From assembly GCA_027604665.1 (NCBI GenBank), contig JADGIZ010000620.1, forward strand, positions 1 through 11,063: DNA of 11,063 nt, written 5' to 3'. Positions 7,900-11,063 of this stretch are shown here, piece by piece. A program made the position numbers and the translations under genes. Each line of letters starts with the position of its first letter. Position 1 is the stretch's first letter. This stretch comes from Polyrhizophydium stewartii (lineage: Eukaryota > Chytridiomycota > Chytridiomycetes > Rhizophydiales). Below the pieces are notes generated by a model. The model searched no databases. It was given only the letters and a program-made list of their open reading frames with translations, and had not been told where the DNA came from.

Positions 7900-8614
7900 C
7901 GCTCCATTTGCACGAACCAGGCAGAGGCAAGGCCGGCCGTCCTCGCAATCATGGTTGAAATCGAGCCAACGAGCGGCAATCTGGGGTCCTGCCTGCCGCA
8001 TCCTCGCCGGCGAAGCTCACGCAGCTCGGACTGTGATCGAGGAGCGACGCTGCCTCACATGGGACTCACCGCCTCGTCGGTCTCATGTCGCAACGCTTAT
8101 CTTGGTCTCTTGCCCGCAGGCCAGACCAGAATCGGCTGCCGGACAACAACCGCCTTGCCCTGCCGATGCGCGAGGTTGCTCCGGCTCGTCGTCGGCCCGC
8201 CTTATATCCGCGGCAGCCAATGCCGAGCGGCGAGCGACCCAACCAGCTCGGCAACCACACCCCTGCAGGCCTCCCGCACCCCTCTTGCTCATCCGCCGCC
8301 GCCGCCGCCGGCCGCTTCGCCCGCGTGCTTTTGACCAGGCGGAGTTTCGCAAGCACTTGTTGCTGGCGTGGGCGAGCGGTCATGGCGGCCGGGTTTGCAG
8401 GCTCTGCTCTGTGGTTCGATTCCTGGTCGAGCCACAAAGTCGGATCCGCAAGTACGACCACGCCAGGCCCATCACTGAAGGACATTCCCATTCGGGGCTT
8501 GCGAAACTTGGCTGCAGTGATAGCGAGCCTGCGCCGGGTGAAACAACACATGAGAATGGAGATACAGTGCTCGCCAAGAAGCAAAGAGCATCTTGGGGTG
8601 GTGGTGGTGGGAAC
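7900..8614. other. Gene-free stretch downstream of CCT4
   Basis: No gene is recognised. Open frames exist on both strands (the longest, on plus, runs from 7955 to 9121), but here they have no domain, rare-codon patterns unlike the neighbouring genes, and Arg/Pro/Ala-rich text driven by composition. A GCC-type triplet tract lies at 8293-8313. A TATA-like and CCAAT pair lies at 8202-8221. A stretch at 8404-8432 looks superficially like a tRNA T-arm but fails to fold. Confidence 0.55.
8202..8221. promoter_or_regulatory. Possible promoter: TATA-like element next to a CCAAT box
   Basis: The sequence contains TTATATCC (from 8202) and, eight bases further on, CCAAT (8217-8221). Both are AT islands in very GC-rich DNA. 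It could belong to a plus-strand unit covering the coding-like block after 8615, or on the minus strand read as ATTGG followed by GATATAAGG. The spacing is not typical of either. This is a weak inference. Confidence 0.2.
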
Positions 8615-9512
8615 ATGTTTTTCGCTTTTGCGGCTCTTGTGGGTTGGTTGAGTGGTTTTGCTTGTTGCGATGGCAGCGTCGCATGCGGCGAGAGATGCGC
8701 CAGGCGCCTTGACGTCCGTGTTGCGCGGTTTGTGGTGACGACGGGCAGTCGCTTGCTGCTGTTCCACTTCGCCGTGTCCGCCTGGCCGCCGGTAACCGCT
8801 GTTGTCGACAGCAACCTTGGTTGCGCTTGCTCGTGTGCTGAAGGCGGGATGTCGCCGGGTGCTCCAGGCGGCGAACACCACAGCAATCTGGCACTCGGCC
8901 GCAATCACGCACATGGACACGATGAACAGCGGCCCGCTCAACGCATCCAACAAGCGCGGAATCTCGCTCACCAATGTCGCCGACAGTGGCGCACTGCATT
9001 GTGTCGGCGGTCGGCCCGCTGCTTGTCGAGTCGGGCATCGGCTCGCTTGCTGCCATCTCGTTTGCGGCCACGATGCGCTTGTTCGACCACGCTTGCGAGA
9101 AGCACACGCCGATCAAGCTGATCTGCCACAACCCGCGTGTGCACAACCCGTGCCGCACACGCAAGTGGTATCTGTCCCGCCGCGTCAGGCAGCAGCACCG
9201 CAACCACCACGCCGTCAAGCGACCTGACCTGCCTGTCTCCTGCAGGGACGATCTGTGCAAGTTCGTGCTCGCCCGCACTCTCGCCACGTCGAGCCGCAAC
9301 GACTCGACCGACCGATACGCCGCCGCCGGCGTCAACCCCACGGCCGGCTTTGTCCACGACCCGATGTTTGACCAGCCACGCTCGCTCGGCAAGATGCCAA
9401 GCGCGGCTTTGGCACTTTCACAGGAAGCGACAACTTGGGGCAGCTCAGCACAACGAGATGGATGCATCTGGCCGACAGCCCCTGCTCACTCAGAGCACGG
9501 CGTTGATTCAAT
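8615..9512 (+). pseudogene. Coding-like plus-strand block, possible degraded membrane-protein gene
   Basis: Not recognised. Several segments use the same preferred codons as the neighbouring genes but sit in different frames. From ATG 8615 to about 8819: MFFAFAALVGWLSGFACC, then a basic stretch and RLLLFHFAVSAW, both hydrophobic. From 8987 to 9167: VGPLLVESGIGSLAAISFA, then MRLFDHACEKHTPIKLICHN. From 9246: DDLCKFVLARTLATSSRNDS and HDPMFDQPRSLGK; then, after a one-base frame change near 9394, DAKRGFGTFTGSDNLGQLS. The join 9168-9245 has GTATCT, CTGAC at 9224-9228 and TGCAG, typical of introns in this window. A link 8820-8986 (GTTGCG donor, GACAG acceptor) would join the first two segments in phase. 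No GT-AG intron explains the break at 9394, hence a frameshift, a sequencing error or a wrong model. The minus strand at 8861-8941 also encodes a hydrophobic segment, so even the strand is not certain. Confidence 0.27.
9168..9245 (+). other. Candidate intron in the unrecognised block
   Basis: A 78-base GT-AG interval with GTATCT at the donor, CTGAC at 9224-9228 and a pyrimidine-rich TGCCTGTCTCCTGCAG acceptor. Size, branch motif and branch-to-acceptor distance match the confirmed introns of the three upstream genes. This is the best single argument that a plus-strand gene existed here. A GTGCCG at 9150 is an alternative donor in the same phase. Confidence 0.45.
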
Positions 9513-9597
9513 TGGTGCTTGGCGGTTGACGCAACAAACAACCTGTTCACCATGAGACGCGCTTCATTCGGTGTCGTCAATAGGAGATCAACGACGA

Positions 9598-11063
9598 TCA
9601 TGCAGCTTCCACCAACTTGCGAGCTTGCCTACGCTTGTCAAAATCCCATTGTCGGTAAGGCAGATGCTCCAGCAGCCACTTGACGACCACGACCTGGCGC
9701 TCTTGGATCGCGAGCTGAATCACATCATCGATCTCGGAGGGCAAGTCCTCCCGATCAAACCAATCGATTGCAGCGTCGGCACACTCGTCGCCGATCTTGG
9801 ATGCAGCGTGAGAGTAAAATATTCCGGGCCTGTGTCTGCGGAACAACGGCAAGATGCGAAAATAGCCACAATGAAGCGCCTCGAAGAGAGTCTCGGCAGT
9901 CGGGAGCACGCCTGTCTCGCCGATGACCCATTCGAGAACAGAGATATGGTTTTGAAAACCCGCTGCATTGGCGACAGCAACAGTGATCACGTGCGGCGCA
10001 ATCGAGTGAATGCGCTGGACCACGGCGAGTTGCCCAGTTTGAGCTGCGATTTTGGCCGCGTCGTCAATGCTTCCCTCGGTGCGGTTCTTGTGCAGGAACT
10101 CGACGACGTCAGCGTGGCCGGCTTTTGCAGCTTCTTGTATTGCGCCAGAACTGCAGCCCTCGGTGCGGTTCTTGTGCAGCCACTCGACAATTTCGAGATG
10201 GCCATTCATCGCAGCGCCGTCCATCGCCCAGGTCGTGCAGCCCTCAGTACGGTTGTTGTGCAACCACTTGACAACTTGGAGGTAGCCACGACTCGCGGCG
10301 TAATCCATTGCAACGGTCGTGCAGCCCTCGGTGCGGTTGTTGTGCAGCCACTTGACAACTTCGAGATGGCCAAAACTCGCGGCCAAATCCATCGCCCTTG
10401 TCGTGCAGCCCTCGGCACGGTTGTTGTGCAGCCACTTCACGATATTGAGATGGCCTTTCACCGCAGCGTGGTCCATTGCATCGGTCGTGCAGCCCTCGGT
10501 GCGGTTGGCATGCAGCCACTTGACGCAGTTGAGATGGCCGCTCTTGGCGGCGCGGTCCATCACCCCGGTCGACCAGCTGCCATTGAGAAACCAAGCGGCA
10601 AGCCACATGAGAAGCTCGATATGGCCGAACTCGGCCGCCAATCGTGCGTGCTCCTTGTCAAGATCCACAACTTTGAGCTCGTCGACGAGGTGCTGCAGCA
10701 TCGCGATGCTGCCACAGCGTGCTGCGTTCTGCGAAAGCGCTGCTGGCCGACCAAAGTCGAGCAGGTCGGTCCACCAGTTGAGGATCGCGGCTTGGTCGAG
10801 ACCGTCGTCAAGGTTGCTGAGGCGGAGGACCTTGAAACGGGCATACAGGCTGCGAGAGTGCAAATGCCAGAAACCTTCATACAGAGTCGAATAGTCGAAC
10901 ATCCCCAACGGCAGCTTGCTGAGGTCGCCTTGCCAGTCGAGCTCGCAGACGTCTCGGACCATTGACTTGAACTCCTCAGAGCTGATGTCGTCGATGCGGC
11001 CGTTGATCCAGAGCGTCAGGACGCCGGCGCGCGCGAGGATCATGTTCTGGATCTCGGCCGGCA
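9598..11063 (-). CDS. Ankyrin-repeat protein with six 28-residue repeats, N-terminus off the window
   Basis: The frame is open without introns from the right edge (11061) to a TGA at 9598-9600, 487 residues. Numbering from the ATG at 11041-11043, residues 1-100 resemble the leader of chytrid ankyrin proteins: six codons upstream the frame reads PAEIQNMILARAGVLTLWING, an F-box-like helix, followed by LDWQGDLSKLP and GFWHLHSRSLYARF. Residues 161-328 are six consecutive 28-residue ankyrin repeats of the form AMDxAAxxGHLxVVKWLHNNRTEGCTTx. Weaker repeat-like helices continue to the end (AAQTGQLAVVQRIH; VVVVKWLLEHLP). Such repeats make protein-binding surfaces; the partner and role here cannot be told. 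The ATG at 11041 is unlikely to be the true start because homology-like text continues upstream. No promoter is visible, as it lies outside the window. Confidence 0.92.
   Translation of the reverse strand, partial: PAEIQNMILARAGVLTLWINGRIDDISSEEFKSMVRDVCELDWQGDLSKLPLGMFDYSTLYEGFWHLHSRSLYARFKVLRLSNLDDGLDQAAILNWWTDLLDFGRPAALSQNAARCGSIAMLQHLVDELKVVDLDKEHARLAAEFGHIELLMWLAAWFLNGSWSTGVMDRAAKSGHLNCVKWLHANRTEGCTTDAMDHAAVKGHLNIVKWLHNNRAEGCTTRAMDLAASFGHLEVVKWLHNNRTEGCTTVAMDYAASRGYLQVVKWLHNNRTEGCTTWAMDGAAMNGHLEIVEWLHKNRTEGCSSGAIQEAAKAGHADVVEFLHKNRTEGSIDDAAKIAAQTGQLAVVQRIHSIAPHVITVAVANAAGFQNHISVLEWVIGETGVLPTAETLFEALHCGYFRILPLFRRHRPGIFYSHAASKIGDECADAAIDWFDREDLPSEIDDVIQLAIQERQVVVVKWLLEHLPYRQWDFDKRRQARKLVEAA
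10060..10563 (-). repeat. Six tandem 84-bp units encoding ankyrin repeats
   Basis: The DNA repeats with an 84-base period over about 504 bases. In the central units, phrases such as TGCAGCCCTCGGTGCGGTTG recur almost unchanged on the plus strand. Each unit encodes one 28-residue ankyrin repeat. The fixed WLHNNRTEGCTT block varies much less than the GH-flanking helix. Near-identity at the DNA level points to recent duplication or gene conversion within the array. Confidence 0.9.

Noticed and set aside
8404..8435. A tRNA-like T-arm (GGTTCGATTCC) on the plus strand
   Set aside because: The T-stem does not pair beyond two bases, and no matching acceptor stem, D-arm or anticodon arm lies at the right distance upstream.
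7955..9121. A 388-codon plus-strand open frame after CCT4
   Set aside because: The first two thirds lack any domain and are Arg/Pro/Ala-rich with poor codon choice. Only the part after 8615 looks coding, and it appears to leave this frame by 8820. I therefore annotate that part separately.
9598..11043. Plus-strand open frame of 464 codons at 9571-10965
   Set aside because: It is the antisense shadow of the ankyrin gene. Its repeated LGAVVVQPLDN text is just the reverse reading of the 84-base repeat.
1..11063. CRISPR arrays, bacterial operons, insertion sequences or transposase genes
   Set aside because: No spaced direct repeats, no inverted-repeat-bounded elements and no transposase or reverse-transcriptase motifs were seen. 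The genes are eukaryotic and spliced.

Overview
The window is nuclear DNA from a GC-rich, intron-dense eukaryote, most likely a zoosporic (chytrid-type) fungus. The chaperonin gene reads closest to fungal CCT4. Three plus-strand genes are broken by 18 short GT-AG introns, most with a CTGAC-like branch site, and a minus-strand gene carries short ankyrin repeats of a kind expanded in chytrids. The fungal placement is well supported by the proteins; the chytrid placement is an inference from recalled family distribution.

Layout. Positions 1-2267 (+): a B56-type regulatory subunit of protein phosphatase 2A (fungal RTS1/Par1 type), missing its 5' end, nine exons in the window. Positions 2268-3222: intergenic, with trinucleotide and pyrimidine-rich tracts. 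Positions 3223-5131 (+): mitochondrial large-subunit ribosomal protein mL44 (yeast Mrpl3 type), six proposed exons. Its alanine/arginine-rich leader is split by two introns rich in triplet repeats. Positions 5395-7870 (+): CCT4, the delta subunit of the cytosolic chaperonin TRiC/CCT, six exons, ending in an AATAAA signal that overlaps the stop codon. Positions 7876-8614: no convincing gene. Positions 8615-9512: plus-strand coding-like segments that do not join into one clean frame, possibly a degraded or poorly resolved membrane-protein gene. Positions 9598-11063 (-): an intronless ankyrin-repeat protein with six 28-residue repeats, running off the right edge.

The three recognised plus-strand genes are housekeeping genes (phosphatase targeting, mitochondrial translation, actin/tubulin folding) with no obvious shared pathway. 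They are separate transcription units, not an operon. The right third is accessory in character. I did not find a convincing new multi-gene system. The points most worth following are the unusual GTGCG splice-donor preference, the repeat-filled leader of mL44, the unexplained coding-like block at 8615-9512, and the repeat array in the ankyrin gene.
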